Below, piece after piece: positions 25,823 through 36,771 of a stretch of DNA of 64,000 nucleotides; position 1 is the first letter of the stretch; every line of letters starts with the position of its first letter. The translations under genes were made by a program, and so were the position numbers. The DNA comes from Iris pallida (taxonomy: Eukaryota; Streptophyta; Magnoliopsida; Asparagales; Iridaceae). Below the pieces are notes generated by a model that was not told the origin of the DNA, made no database searches, and worked only from the letters and a program-made list of their open reading frames with translations. The DNA is taken from assembly GCA_029216955.1 (NCBI GenBank), contig JANAVB010010791.1, forward strand, positions 2,169,482-2,233,481. Direction: 5' to 3'.

Positions 25823-26062
25823 CATACCGACGGTATACTGGTCTATACCGACGGTATACCAATTTTGTTCACAGAAAGTTTCTGTCTACAAAATTGGCAT
25901 ACTGAAGGAATACCGATCTATACCGATGGTATACTGATTCAGTAACGTTAAAATTCCAACGGTCAGATTTCGAGCATTTAATGATCCCGACGACTATATT
26001 TCTAGCCGTTGCATTCCAGATCGGCATACCGACGGTATACCTACAGTATACCGACGGTATAC
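25823..26062 (+). promoter_or_regulatory. Three phased pairs of a 16-bp motif upstream of a TATA box
   Basis: YATACCGACGGTATAC, a near-palindrome, occurs at 25823, 25844, 25898 (degenerate), 25919, 26025 and 26047. Within each pair the start-to-start distance is 21, 21 and 22 bp, about two helical turns. The last copy is about 50 bp before TATAAATAG at 26111. This looks like an upstream activator array of the Copia-like LTR. Confidence 0.5.
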
Positions 26063-26110
26063 CGATTATTGACTGAAAAGTTGTTTTTGAGCTCTTTTCA
26101 ATGCTTTTGT

Positions 26111-26119
26111 TATAAATAG
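26111..26119 (+). promoter_or_regulatory. TATA box of Copia-like LTR
   Basis: TATAAATAG is followed about 30 bp on by a C/T-rich then CAAGG stretch suitable for initiation. It is placed just after the paired 16-bp motifs. Confidence 0.5.
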
Positions 26120-26300
26120 CCTTGAACCCCTTCATTCAAGGTTGATGCTTTGAGCCTAAAAATTTCTAAACCACCAAAGCCTATCCACAAACAACTCTAT
26201 AAAGCTTTCATTTGTCATCCACAAATTGTGTTAGAGTTTTTGAGTTGAAAAGTAAGATCTTCATCTTGTTGTATAAGGAGATCAAAACCTATTGTGAAAG

Positions 26301-26445
26301 GTTGAAGTTGGAGAGTCTTCGTATCCAAACTCTCGGTTGAAGTTGGAGAGTCTTCGTATCCAAACTCTCGGTTGAAGTCGGAAAGGCCTTCGGACTAAAG
26401 CTCTCGTGTAAGAAGTTGGCAAGTTCTTCGGATCCAAACTCGTGT
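26301..26445 (+). repeat. 35-bp minisatellite, about four units
   Basis: Units starting GTTGAAGTTGG or similar begin at 26301, 26336 and 26371, with a diverged fourth near 26406. The first two are nearly identical. It lies downstream of the TATA box, so it would be in the transcribed part of the LTR. Confidence 0.75.
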
Positions 26446-28059
26446 GTAACTATTTACTCAAATAGTGGATTAAAGCCGGAGAGAGTTCCGCGACTGGAGT
26501 GTCCATTGGGAGGATACCAGGATATATCGTGTGTCGATATTGTTGTTGCTTCTTCTCTTGCACTTATATTTTTAAATTGCCCATTAGCTTGTGCTAAGTG
26601 CTTGATTAGTTAGCTTGACCCTATTCACCCCCCTTTAGGGTTCATACACATACTCTATTGGTCAACCATGACCTGATACAAGAGGCAGTAGGACGACTAT
26701 ATAAGCAGGAACACCGGACAAGACTTAGATCTTTGTGAAATTTGAACTCTTTATTACTGTTTTTATCATTATCTCCCGTACTTATACTTTGTACTATCAT
26801 GAATGATGTCGCTATTTATAGCCTTTTTTACAAGCTTATTCTTTATCGAGCTTGTTCAGGACATATGTATACTGGGAACGTCCACTAACATATTGTGTAA
26901 TCAGAATCAGTGTATTATGGTCTGATCAACCTTGGTGCACTTGGTTCGCTCTTCATATGAAGATCCCACGTGGAGTGAGATATAGATGTCTTTAGGATCT
27001 CATCCGCACTACCTTGACGACTCTCTCTGAATTACTTAATCGTCCTTGGAAACCCGCATTCGTATTTTATTCCCTCTCCCTTGAACTCCTGATTGCTTTC
27101 GTCGTTACTTACTGTGGAAAACAAATGCTTGTGTTTGAGGGAAGATAGATACATAGTATTTCCCTTGGTTCACCATACCACATATGGCTATGAAAGGCTA
27201 TATATACACAAGTGTAGCAACCATCGACCAAGCCCTATGACTACAACCTTGCCTTGAGTTAATTGTCCTCTCCTCGACCCTAAACCTACTATCGTGACCT
27301 TCTAGTCATTTAAATTTGAGAATGATTAGGATCTTATCCTTGGTCAAAACACCAACCTAGGAGACTATCTATTCTCAAGAAACCAATTATTGTGAGTCTC
27401 TAATTATATTTTCTTGATTCTTGCTTTAACCAACAACCCTTATGCATTAAACCAAACCTTACTCGACCAAGCCCACATTTTAGACATGAGAATGAATAGA
27501 CAGAAACAAGAACAAGCATTAACCATGACTATGATAGACACTCATCCCGAGATTAGGGATCCAACATGTGTTATTCTAGGTTTACAATTGTATTATTAAA
27601 AGAAGTGACTTAGCATTAGAACAACACATTCACCATCCTAGCCAATATTTGTAGCCTAACACTCCTTTATGATTTACCAGTTATCAACATCAGTACATGA
27701 GTACTACATTCGATACTACTAGAATCCTTATGACCATAGTTTGGCAGGCTTGACACAAATAGAAATCCATGATTTAGTCGTTAGAGATATTTCATATGAC
27801 GTGCTTTGGAGTTCATTACCCCATCGATAGACTCTCGTATACTATGGAGGAGTAGGTCATTATATTTTATCCACTCATGTATCGTTGTACGTAATCATTT
27901 CTATTATTAGAAATAAGGGTACGGTCCTCGAATTTGATTTATATCTACAGTATCACGTACTCTAATACATCGTGCCTTATTCTTATTATCAAAGTTAGGG
28001 TACAATATAACGACCTTGAAATATTCCTAACCTTATTATTCCTAAACCCATGTCTTCAT

Positions 28060-30210
28060 TTCTAGAGTGAGTAGATTGTCAGCATTCTAAATTTTGGAAT
28101 TCACTAAGCTTATAAATTGATTGAAGTAAATTGGTTCCCACTAGGATGCTAAAATAGTGACTCATGAACTCCCACTTTCTATTTTAGATCATTTGGTGTC
28201 CCCGACCGTGACATTTATAATGGAAGCACCAGACCAGCTGTTACCTTCCAACAAATTGCACAATCTAGACGAGTCCACCTTCATGTAGATATATCATGTC
28301 CCCAATGTCCCCACTAAAACACGTCCATTTGTACTTTATTTTTATGATACGACTTTTAGGTTAAAAAAGACTAGTGATAACCCTTACCATAACACAGATG
28401 TACGTTCCGACTTCAATTAGAGTTCCAATATCGACTCAAATCTTCTGACCCAATATATGGTTGTGATCTACTCGAAACCCACTACACACATGCCATTAGT
28501 GTACCACTCAATTAAGTCTTCTTGTTCTACTTAAACATAAAAGTCGCAGAAGGCGTATTCTAGGGCTTTAAGAACCTGGTTAACTAATCCGGCTGAAAAA
28601 TTTGCCCGACCACTTGACTTGGAACCTATATAAGATTACCCAAACCTACTAGGAATAGCTTAGATCAATTTCATAGTATCTCGTATAGTCAATATAGTTT
28701 AAAACCTTTGATTCATTCAATCCAAGATTGATGTCCAATTTGGGAATCCATTAAGACCCAGTAAAACCCATCCTTGCATATCACTGTATTTCGGCTATAA
28801 AAACCAACTTGATAAAATAGATTCTAACACCTATTACGTAGGCCCCATCTCATGGTCCACTTATTTTCTGTCCATAATTTCCTTAACCGTATTCCATTGT
28901 AATCATGTTATCCGATGAATGGAATCCCGTTGTACCAAATTTTTCCGGTTTGGCTTAACCAAGACCTCCCTACCACCTTGATAAAATGTGGCCAGTACAT
29001 GAGCAACATGGAATAAGTGATACATAGACTTCCTATAGAGACCATGACTGTGACCAGAAGTACCTCATAACATCAAACACCTTCTTAAAAAATTTCCATC
29101 TTAGAAGTTATATTATTGTGCTTTCTACGTTTAACCAATTTATGTAATTTGGTAGAACCTTGAACTTAGTGTACTCTATCACTTTAGAAGGGAATGCCTT
29201 TCATAATTGCTCTTCCCTCTGCTTCGAAGTTGCGATACGATTTTCGTATGACTTTTATCACTTCCTCGTGCATTTAGATAGCCACGGTAGAATATCACAA
29301 CTTTGAGTCCTCAAATCCGTCTTATTATAAGATCATGTCTTAGTTTCCATTTCGATAATAAAATTTTCTAAATTATTGGGGAGACCTCTCTAATAATTAG
29401 CCAATGATTGGGATAGATTAGTTCCAATTGAACTAATAAAATAGTGACTCATAGCATCCACTTCTATCTATACCATCCGATGACTTCTACCGTGACTTTG
29501 ATAATTAAAGCACAACAGTAGCCTTTCCCTTCAAACAAAGTTCACACTCAAGAACTAGACCAGTCAAGTTATACACATGACGTACATATCCCACCTAACC
29601 ACATCATCTTGTGCGCCATTTCAATTACACCACTTGTATGACATATTTTTTTCTTAGAACAAACCATAGATGTCTATTTTGTCCCCTTCGAATTCAACCA
29701 TACAAATATTGAACCATTCTTTTAACTAAATTGAATAACTATGATCCATGCAAGATGCATCACACATATGACCTATGCGTTCCACCCAAGCAAACCTATG
29801 CCTCCTACATTATACCAACCCGCACATGCTAATCATTGTGACTTCAAATTTTCATACCCTTATATAACTAACATCAATATCAAGGTTCTGCACCGTTGTA
29901 GCTCTCATCTCTTAGTTACCCATGTAGGGCGGAGACTGAAATTCCTTTTAACCGACACGTTCTAGTTATAGTTGAAAAAGAGATGACTACCATCTTGTTG
30001 GAGCATGACCCCAATAGGAACAACGTTAAGTTACAGTAATTCTCTGATAGAAGTTATCAAGAACGTCATGCCAATATCTAGGCCTACTTAAAATCCGTGA
30101 CTGCGGTCCAGTAATGTCCAATATTCTCGAGCCTTTCCTAGAAATTGCCTTTCCAGAAGTCTTGTAACAACAATTTTTCCAATTAGCCAACTTCTATAAG
30201 TTGGGTAGGG
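28060..30210 (+). repeat. Ancient diverged duplication in family B interior
   Basis: Blocks around 28150-28250 and 29430-29530 share AATAAAATAGTGACTCAT and a following ACCGTGAC...ATAAT...AAGCAC string. Blocks around 29100-29165 and 30150-30220 share another alignable stretch. The offset is about 1.0-1.3 kb. Both halves are A/C/T-rich and lack ORFs. Confidence 0.4.
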
Positions 30211-30409
30211 CCTTGAAACCAAGAACACCCCATCTTGTAGAATAGGACATCCAATTGGAATCTCGTGTTAACCACCCTCCCCATCGTATCAGATGCCAAG
30301 TTACAAAACGACTTACCTGTCCTCCCTGGTATTAAATTTCGTTGTTTTAAAATTTATAAATTAAGATTGGTTTTAATTTCGAGGACAATTTTTTTTAAGT
30401 TTGGTACGA

Positions 30410-30531
30410 TGTAAACCCCCTAATTTTATAAACTTTTATATATTTATTTTACTTAGTATTTATGGTATTTTTCTATCTAGTGCATAGTTAGTAAATAATT
30501 ATATGATTTTTTCCTATATATAAACTAGTGA

Positions 30532-30607
<76 letters not shown>

Positions 30608-30651
30608 ATATATATATATATATTATATATATATATTCTTATATTTATATT

Positions 30652-30729
<78 letters not shown>

Positions 30730-33301
30730 TATATAGTAAAGAAACAAAAAAAACTACTCTTGAAACCTACTGTTCCTGGGAACAGTGAGTTCAAATAGCC
30801 GACCCCTTTTTCCCTTCCTTCCCGCGAACAAACCATTTCGAGAAGATTTGATTAAATCAAATCTTGAACCGAAATTCCATCCAATCTTTTCCCAAATCCA
30901 AACCCTAATAACTCTTCCTAACCCTAGAGAACCCCATGGAGAATCAAATTAAAGTTTGACCCATAATTGGAATAGAAAACAAGATATATAGTATGCTCAG
31001 TCGCGGGGGGGAGGAGGGGGCGGTGCTTATCAGAAATTAACCATCGAAACTCATCCCCGGCCCCAACCCTCGATTGCAGAGCGACACCGACACCCCCGCA
31101 CCCAAGTCCGAATGACTGCATGCCGCCGCAGTTGGCTGGAGCGTCGTTGCGAATGCTGTTTCGAACGAATCCAGGTATCCCTCTTCCTGATCAGATTTTT
31201 CCCTAATTTCTCGATCGATTTTCGATTCGTGAATTATTGTAGAAAGCCTAGTCGACCCTCTACCAGACCAAGTAAATAGAATTAATTTACTCAGCCTGAG
31301 TATCGCAGGAGGAACCCCAAAAGATTGGGAAAAACACTATCTCGAATGATATATTTCTGGCATTAAAAACCTATGTTTGGCGTTACCTCGCGATCGACAT
31401 AACGCGAGTTTTAAAATTCTACTTGATCACCCTGGTAGACAACATTTATTACTTTAACATCTTTCTTTTAGTTCCTAAATTTATTAAGTATATCCAAAGT
31501 TATTTGATTCTAAAAATCCAAAAAAATCTGTCTATCAAAAATTAAAATTTCGAAAATTCATCCCGATACGGCGTTCGTTCTGACAAACTGTGTGACGGGG
31601 TCGCAAACCGAAAGCATCGAAAGGTGCGTATCGACTTCGCGGACATATGGACTTTGACAGAATTTAAATTGGTTGCGTGTGCGCGACGAATTTGATTCGT
31701 ATCCATCAAAATTTACCGTAACGGCCTTTTTGCCAATTTTCCAATTACTTTGGACACGTTCTTCAAATCGAGACGAAACTTACGCCAACAGGACCGTATT
31801 ATTTTTAAGGTCCTGTGTGCCAAGTTTGGTCCGATTCTGAGAAGGTCGACCGGAACGCCTATTTTGGCGGGCCCGCGACTCGCTCTAACGGACGAAATTG
31901 TGCAAGGCCCACCAAATCCAACTTTGGACATACGGTTGGGTTCGTCTCCTCAAACCAAATCCGTAGACATGTAGTTTGACGAATTTAGAGACCATAGACG
32001 TTAGCACACATTTTGGTACAAAACGGGTCCAACGGCAAACATCGTTTTGACCCAAAATTACGATTTTGCCCCTGTTCCAGAATTGAACTTTTGGACAGGC
32101 ATTTCCTAGATATATCTTTTACACCGAGAACATTCTTGATGTTTGTTTCAGCATACGGAGCCATTCGTGGATTTTAGAATTTATTGCTGACGTGATTGAT
32201 TGCTTGGAGTTGCTATTACCGCACTGCCAGGCAAGATTCCTTGCCACCATACTCTGTGACTACTTTATTTTACTTCTTAGTTATTTATATAATGCATAGA
32301 TTATATTACTATGCGTCCAAGTCACACTTGGGTGCAAGCGACTGTATCGGTCGTTTTACTTGCGTTTATGTTATTTTATTGCATTGACTTAGCTTAGTGA
32401 CCACCCAATTGATGATGAGGTATTAGTATATCTCATACGGCCTTGACACTCGATCATTATTAGTTTTGAGTCATATGTATGATACGTACTCACGTAGTCG
32501 GCTGGCCACCGATACGTGTGAGACGTGCGACGGTTAGAAGTAACTGCCAATAGAATTACATGCTAGTGGACTTGGCAGTTACTAGAGGTTCCTATGGGAC
32601 ATGTAGGTGACCCTATTAGGCATTGGGTGGGGAGGACAGTCCCTTAACATATGGGCCACGTATGCACTTTTCTATTCCTGATCGTGCTGGCCTCTGACAT
32701 TCGATGATGTTATGCTTTGAGGTCCCTGGTATCCTCGTGGGACCATACCTAAGTTTCCTGCAGCCAGAGTGCCCTTGCGTTGACGGTTTGTTCTTAACTG
32801 CATTATGACTGTAGAACTGGTAGGCACCCTATTGCATATATTCCTTTCTTTTCTATTATATATCATAGTTTATATGGAATGGTGTTTTCTTGTATCTTGT
32901 TATGTCCCTCTGAGGACCTAGTTATCTCTCCAGGTGGGTGCTTTTCATGATGCTTCATAGGTGCTCTAGCCAAGATCATGGTCTTCCTTTTTCCATCAAG
33001 GAGGCTTGCTCTTGGTTCGTCTTGCCATCTTTATTGATCATTTTCTTGTATGTTTTCTCTCATTTGAAGTAGTTGGTAGTGGATTTGTCTCCGCCCAACT
33101 TTTGTACAAATAACAATTCAGTATTGACTTTTATCATATATTATTTTCTTATTGTGGATGAGATTTAGTTATCATGGTTTACTTCATTCTTACAGCTTAT
33201 GTATACATACGAAGGTTCCATATATTTGAGTATACTTCGTATGTGTGCAGCTGGCATGTCTACGTACTTAGTCCCAAGTATTTTGGGACTGGGGCATTAC
33301 A
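30410..33301 (+). repeat. Family B 3' LTR
   Basis: It starts TGTAAACCCCC directly after the polypurine end and finishes CATTACA. The TA array (30534-30735) is much longer than in the 5' LTR, so it grew after insertion. Splice-site-like CAG|GTATCC lies at 31174 and a weaker TCATAG at 32960. CTATC follows as target duplication. Confidence 0.88.
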
Positions 33302-34037
33302 CTATCTTCGGTGGGATCCGGCGGACGTGAACGATCGCCGTTGGCTCCGAGGGCTACGACTACCTTTCGGCCTTGCCCAGTGCAAGTCTCGACCATGTCT
33401 TGTGATGGCTGGACGACTGTGACACGCCACAAAAAAGGTCAAATTTTTTGGCCCCGGCACAGCCTCCTAGGCGCGCTCCTCCAACTGTGGATCTGCCACG
33501 GTCGAGAAAGGGTGGCCCTCATCGGCCTTCGGCTCTGGCCACTTATTCTCGAGCTCCTCATCCTCCCCCGAAGCTTTCAAAACCGGTGGCTCAGAATGCC
33601 CTTCAGGTGTTTGACAATTTGCTAGTTAGGGATCGTAACCCTTTTAAGACTTCAGGAGTTGCTTCTACCTCTTGGGCAGATTGATGTAGGCCTGACCTGG
33701 CGAGGGAGGACATCGAGTTGCATTACGTGGCGTCCAGTATTAAAGAAGGAAGGGAGATCATTTCAATTTCTAATGAAGACATTTCCGAAACAAAAAATTT
33801 TCTGGAAAAATATATCGTTCTCTACGTAATGGGAAGTCGACCATACTTTGGTCAACTTAAGGGCTTTGCCTTGTGCATGTGGCGACCAAAAGGGAGCATT
33901 GATATATATTCTCAAGAAAATAGCTTCTATTTCATTAAGTTTGGGATAACAGAAGATTTAGAAAGAGTTACTCAGAATGGCCCTTAGACATTTGATGGTA
34001 GATTGGTTGTTCTGAGAAGATGGGATCCGTCTACTCA
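33302..34037 (+). pseudogene. LINE-type ORF1 fragment with DUF4283 domain
   Basis: The frame from 33448 to 34037 encodes a proline/arginine-rich N-terminal part, then YFGQLKGFALCMWRPKGSID and a segment ending in GRLVVLRRWDPST. This is the DUF4283 pattern (W-RPKG, FKF-like, GP-TFDGR, L--W-P) found in plant LINE ORF1 proteins. Two in-frame stops break it: TGA at 33682 and TAG at 33985, the second where the family has Trp (GPW). A frameshift lies before 33448. The ORF start is at 21630, beyond the family B insertion, and the 3' side is cut by the CACTA end. Confidence 0.65.
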
Positions 34038-34069
34038 CACTGCCAGAATAAGATACTTTTGCAACGCAT

Positions 34070-34445
34070 AAAAATGTCGCTAATCAAGATTAGCGATGTT
34101 TTTAGCGACGAAAAACTTTTATCGCGTATTTCGTGGTCGCTAACACAAAAACCATCGCTATTGCGACGTACAGTAGCGACATCTTCACGTCGCAAATATT
34201 CTAGTGAATAGCGACGTTTAGCGATGAGGAGTAGCTAATCAGCGACGCCATATTTCGTTGCTAAAGGTCGTTGACTTTTCAGTAGTTAGCGACGTCCTTT
34301 GCGATGTTTAGCTACGACTTTGCTAACATGGCACAATTTGCCATGTTAGCCACTTAGCGACATATAGTGATTGTTTGCGACGTCTATGATACATGCTAGC
34401 GACGTTCTGATACAGGATTAGCGACATCTTCCTTCGTTGCTAGCA
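34070..34445. repeat. CACTA subterminal repeats (TAGCGAC type)
   Basis: At least ten TAGCGAC or TGCGAC words, plus GCGATG and GTCGCTAA variants, are packed into about 370 bp in both orientations. Subterminal arrays of this kind bind the TNPA protein in En/Spm elements. Confidence 0.75.
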
Positions 34446-34880
34446 TCGCTAAACTGTAAAAGAAAATAAAAAAAGATTTTTGTTTGTTTATTTTCCATCC
34501 AGAATCTACCTGTAGTTTAAAGTATAGTTTATAAATAGTAGACCTGAAGAAACCCTCCTTAGAATTCCCTGGGTTCACCGACCCCTTCGGTGGAACACTC
34601 AACACCGGTAAAAAAAATATAGATATGTCATCCATACAAACAAATAATAAAAGTGTTCCAATAATCAAATAAACATAATCAAACGATAAGAAAGCCATAA
34701 GATAGCCGGGTGGAGACAAATCCACTACTAAAAGCTATAAAAAGAGTTTATGTCCAATGAAGACCCAAGAATGGGTCAACAGAACACATACTGTCACTAA
34801 ATGTATAAAATAAATACATGAAGACCCAAGATGGGTCAGCAGAGCACAACACAACACATAACAATATATCCAATGAAGGA
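34446..34880. other. Region between subterminal repeats and TNPA stop codon
   Basis: AT-rich sequence with a short duplicated phrase (CCAATGAAGACCCAAGA... near 34755 and 34820). It is probably the 3' UTR of the minus-strand transposase gene. Nothing else is recognised. Confidence 0.4.
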
Positions 34881-36770
34881 CTATGGCTGGTCAGCAGTAG
34901 GAGGAAGAGAAGTACGACCCTGCATCTGGGACGGCATGAACCTATACTGCTCCGGTGTAAGCGTCACCGATGACGGCTCATCAAGAGGAGGAAGAGGAGG
35001 CAGTGTATCCGATATAGTCGATGTCGATGCCGACGTACGATCAGGAAGCGTCTGCTCCATGGCTAGTAGTCTAGAATTGCGTGTATCTATAACAGCCGTC
35101 AGCCTCGAAAGCTGATTGCCCATGGTCAGCTGCCTGCCCTGTACCGCCTGAACGGCATGATCTGTCCTCTCACTAATCTCCCTCATGGTCCCCTACGTCT
35201 CCCTCATAGTGTGCTCGTGCATATCAAATAGTACGGTGAGCACCGCCTCGTCCATCTGTGGTTGAGATTAGGGCTACTCCGTAATCCTCTGCAACATCTC
35301 ATCACACAGCTTAGCAACCTGGCGACGCAAGCTCTCCTTGACTCGGGCCGACTCCTGTGAGGGTTGTGGGGAATGCACACTGCCAGAGGGGGCCCTAAAT
35401 GACTACGTTGCCACAAAGGCATCGTTGGATCCCGTACCGTAGTACATACACCTCTAAAGATTACCAACGACGATCATCCAGAGCTCGTCCGCCGACTGAG
35501 ACGGAGGGGGCTGTGAGAAAGTACCAGCTCCTCCCTCTACAGGTGCACTAGCACTCGCACACTCACGTAGCCTAAGAAACTCATCCTAGAAAGGTACGCA
35601 TCTCGATAAGTATAATATTTACTATCCAATCGTCGTAATTGCTAATATCTAAGGTATTTATTAATAACTATATGGACATCTGTTGCATATTTTCTAATTT
35701 ATATTAAAGTTAACAAAACATAAAGTAATACTTACATAGCTATGCGTGACCCTCTCATCGATGAGATTTTCGTCCTTCCGATGGGTGGCCTGGAAGACTG
35801 TCACCATGTTGGCATCCTCACGCCTCTATATTTGTTAAAATTAATTTGTTTGTTATTGAAATGAAATATTTTGTTCCTACTTTTATTAAAATAATATATA
35901 TTCAATAAAATACATACCAGACGACGAAAATGTTCCCTCATGGGAATCGAGCCATAATACCACTTCCATGCCCTTGTCATAGCAGCCTTCGTCTTCTCCG
36001 ACCTTTTCTTGTACCTAAGATTATCGAATCTAGCCCTCATTGCAGTCCACTGCTCGGACACGATCCAACCTTTGATTGGTCTTTCGGAGCGCTCTCGAGC
36101 CTTCTGGTCGTTGATCGTGACACGGATCAACTTGGCGGCAACGACAGATATTGCTTCTCGATCATCTCAACCCGGTGTTGTAGATAAAAATATATTTTCT
36201 ATAAGAATTAAAATAGTTAGTCACATGCATAAAAGATGATTGATATTAAAAGTAATATACATTAGTTTCCTTGAAGTGGGCAAACCAGAATGCCTTTCTC
36301 TTGTCCGAGGCATCCAAATAGTTGATCCAAGGGCCACCGTAGTTGGACCTCAGAAATAGCCCTAGTGCCATATGAACCGACGGGGGACGATATATATACA
36401 ATGATAATTATATTCTTGAGTATATAGATATATGTATTAATTAATGTTAACTAATTAACTTACTTTGTAGGCCCGTCGGACCAAATCTTCATCCTCGTCT
36501 CGTCCGGAGGTGCGCATGTGGATCGCTTTGATACAGAGACGGAGTAGGTTCGACCTCCTCCATCTGCTCCTTCGTCTCTATAGTGCCGTCAGTAGGATGA
36601 ACGCGGGATGAGGTAGTAGTCTCATGTCTGGAACTGTCCGTCCCAGGAGTATTGCCACATACCGTCGACGCAGTTGAAGATGTGATTGGTCGGTACACTG
36701 GAATACTCGGAGAGGAGGGTCCGGAACTATCATCTGATAACGGAGGAGCACTCCGTCCACTGGTGGAACC
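34881..36770 (-). pseudogene. CACTA TNPA-type transposase gene, five exon remnants
   Basis: Minus-strand coding blocks with fitting splice sites: 36770-36464 (Ser/Thr-rich, ending APPDETRMKIWSDGP), ~36390-36261 (NYGGPWINYLDASDKRKAFW), 36198-35918 (IKGWIVSEQW...MTRAWKWYYG), 35825-35737 (REDANMVTVFQATHRKDENL) and 35586-34881 (DEFLRLRECASA, coiled-coil-like middle, Pro-rich end). This is the plant Ptta/En/Spm transposase pattern (Pfam Transposase_24), the accessory DNA-binding protein rather than the DDE enzyme. Damage: a frameshift in exon 1 near 36500, a TGA early in exon 3, and several TAG codons in exon 5 where CAG is likely. The N-terminus is lost at 36771. Confidence 0.7.
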
Positions 36771-36771
36771 T

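Larger units (their letters stand above)
25370..26640 (+). mobile_element. Copia-like LTR or solo LTR (boundaries approximate)
   Basis: It has a TATA box (TATAAATAG at 26111), a GC-rich hairpin (25557-25573), a 35-bp minisatellite (26301-26445) and a terminal ATTCACCCCCC segment of the kind found at the 3' end of plant Copia LTRs. No second copy is present, so it is a solo LTR or fragment nested in the family B interior. Exact ends and target duplication could not be fixed. Confidence 0.4.
24582..30409 (+). mobile_element. Family B internal region, non-coding
   Basis: It begins TATTTTTGTGGTGGTCCATG, matching the primer-site-like start of families A and C. No gag, protease, RT or integrase motif is visible. 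A Copia-like LTR lies at about 25370-26640. The segment 26830-27000 resembles the LTR segment 59150-59320. From about 28060 to 30210 the sequence contains an old diverged duplication. The rest (24800-25360 and 27000-28060) holds nothing I can name. Confidence 0.65.
21667..33301 (+). mobile_element. Complete non-autonomous LTR retrotransposon, family B (LARD-like)
   Basis: LTRs of 2915 and 2892 bp flank a 5.83-kb internal region with no convincing coding sequence. LTRs begin TGTAAACCCCC and end GTTACA or ATTACA. The tract AATTTCGAGGACAATT...GGTACGA before the 3' LTR is the Ty3/gypsy-type polypurine end. Target duplication is CTATT against CTATC, one mismatch. Long LTRs with a large non-coding interior match the definition of a LARD. 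It sits in a LINE-like ORF and carries a Copia-like LTR. Confidence 0.85.
34038..36771 (-). mobile_element. CACTA (En/Spm-like) transposon, one end preserved
   Basis: It opens CACTGCCAGAATAAG, a CACTR-type terminus. Dense subterminal repeats follow, then a TNPA-type gene running on the minus strand toward this end. The opposite terminus is missing: the gene's 5' part stops at an LTR at 36772. TCA precedes the terminus and would be half of the 3-bp target duplication. Confidence 0.75.

Noticed and set aside
30514..30836. Tyr-Ile repeat ORFs across TA arrays (also at 21392, 40662, 45060, 56564, 62957, 63222)
   Set aside because: Pure TA dinucleotide gives endless IYIYIY in either strand. There is no coding signal.
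36009..36239. Plus-strand ORFs across 35930-36240
   Set aside because: They are antisense shadows of TNPA exon 3, which has the recognisable transposase pattern on the minus strand.
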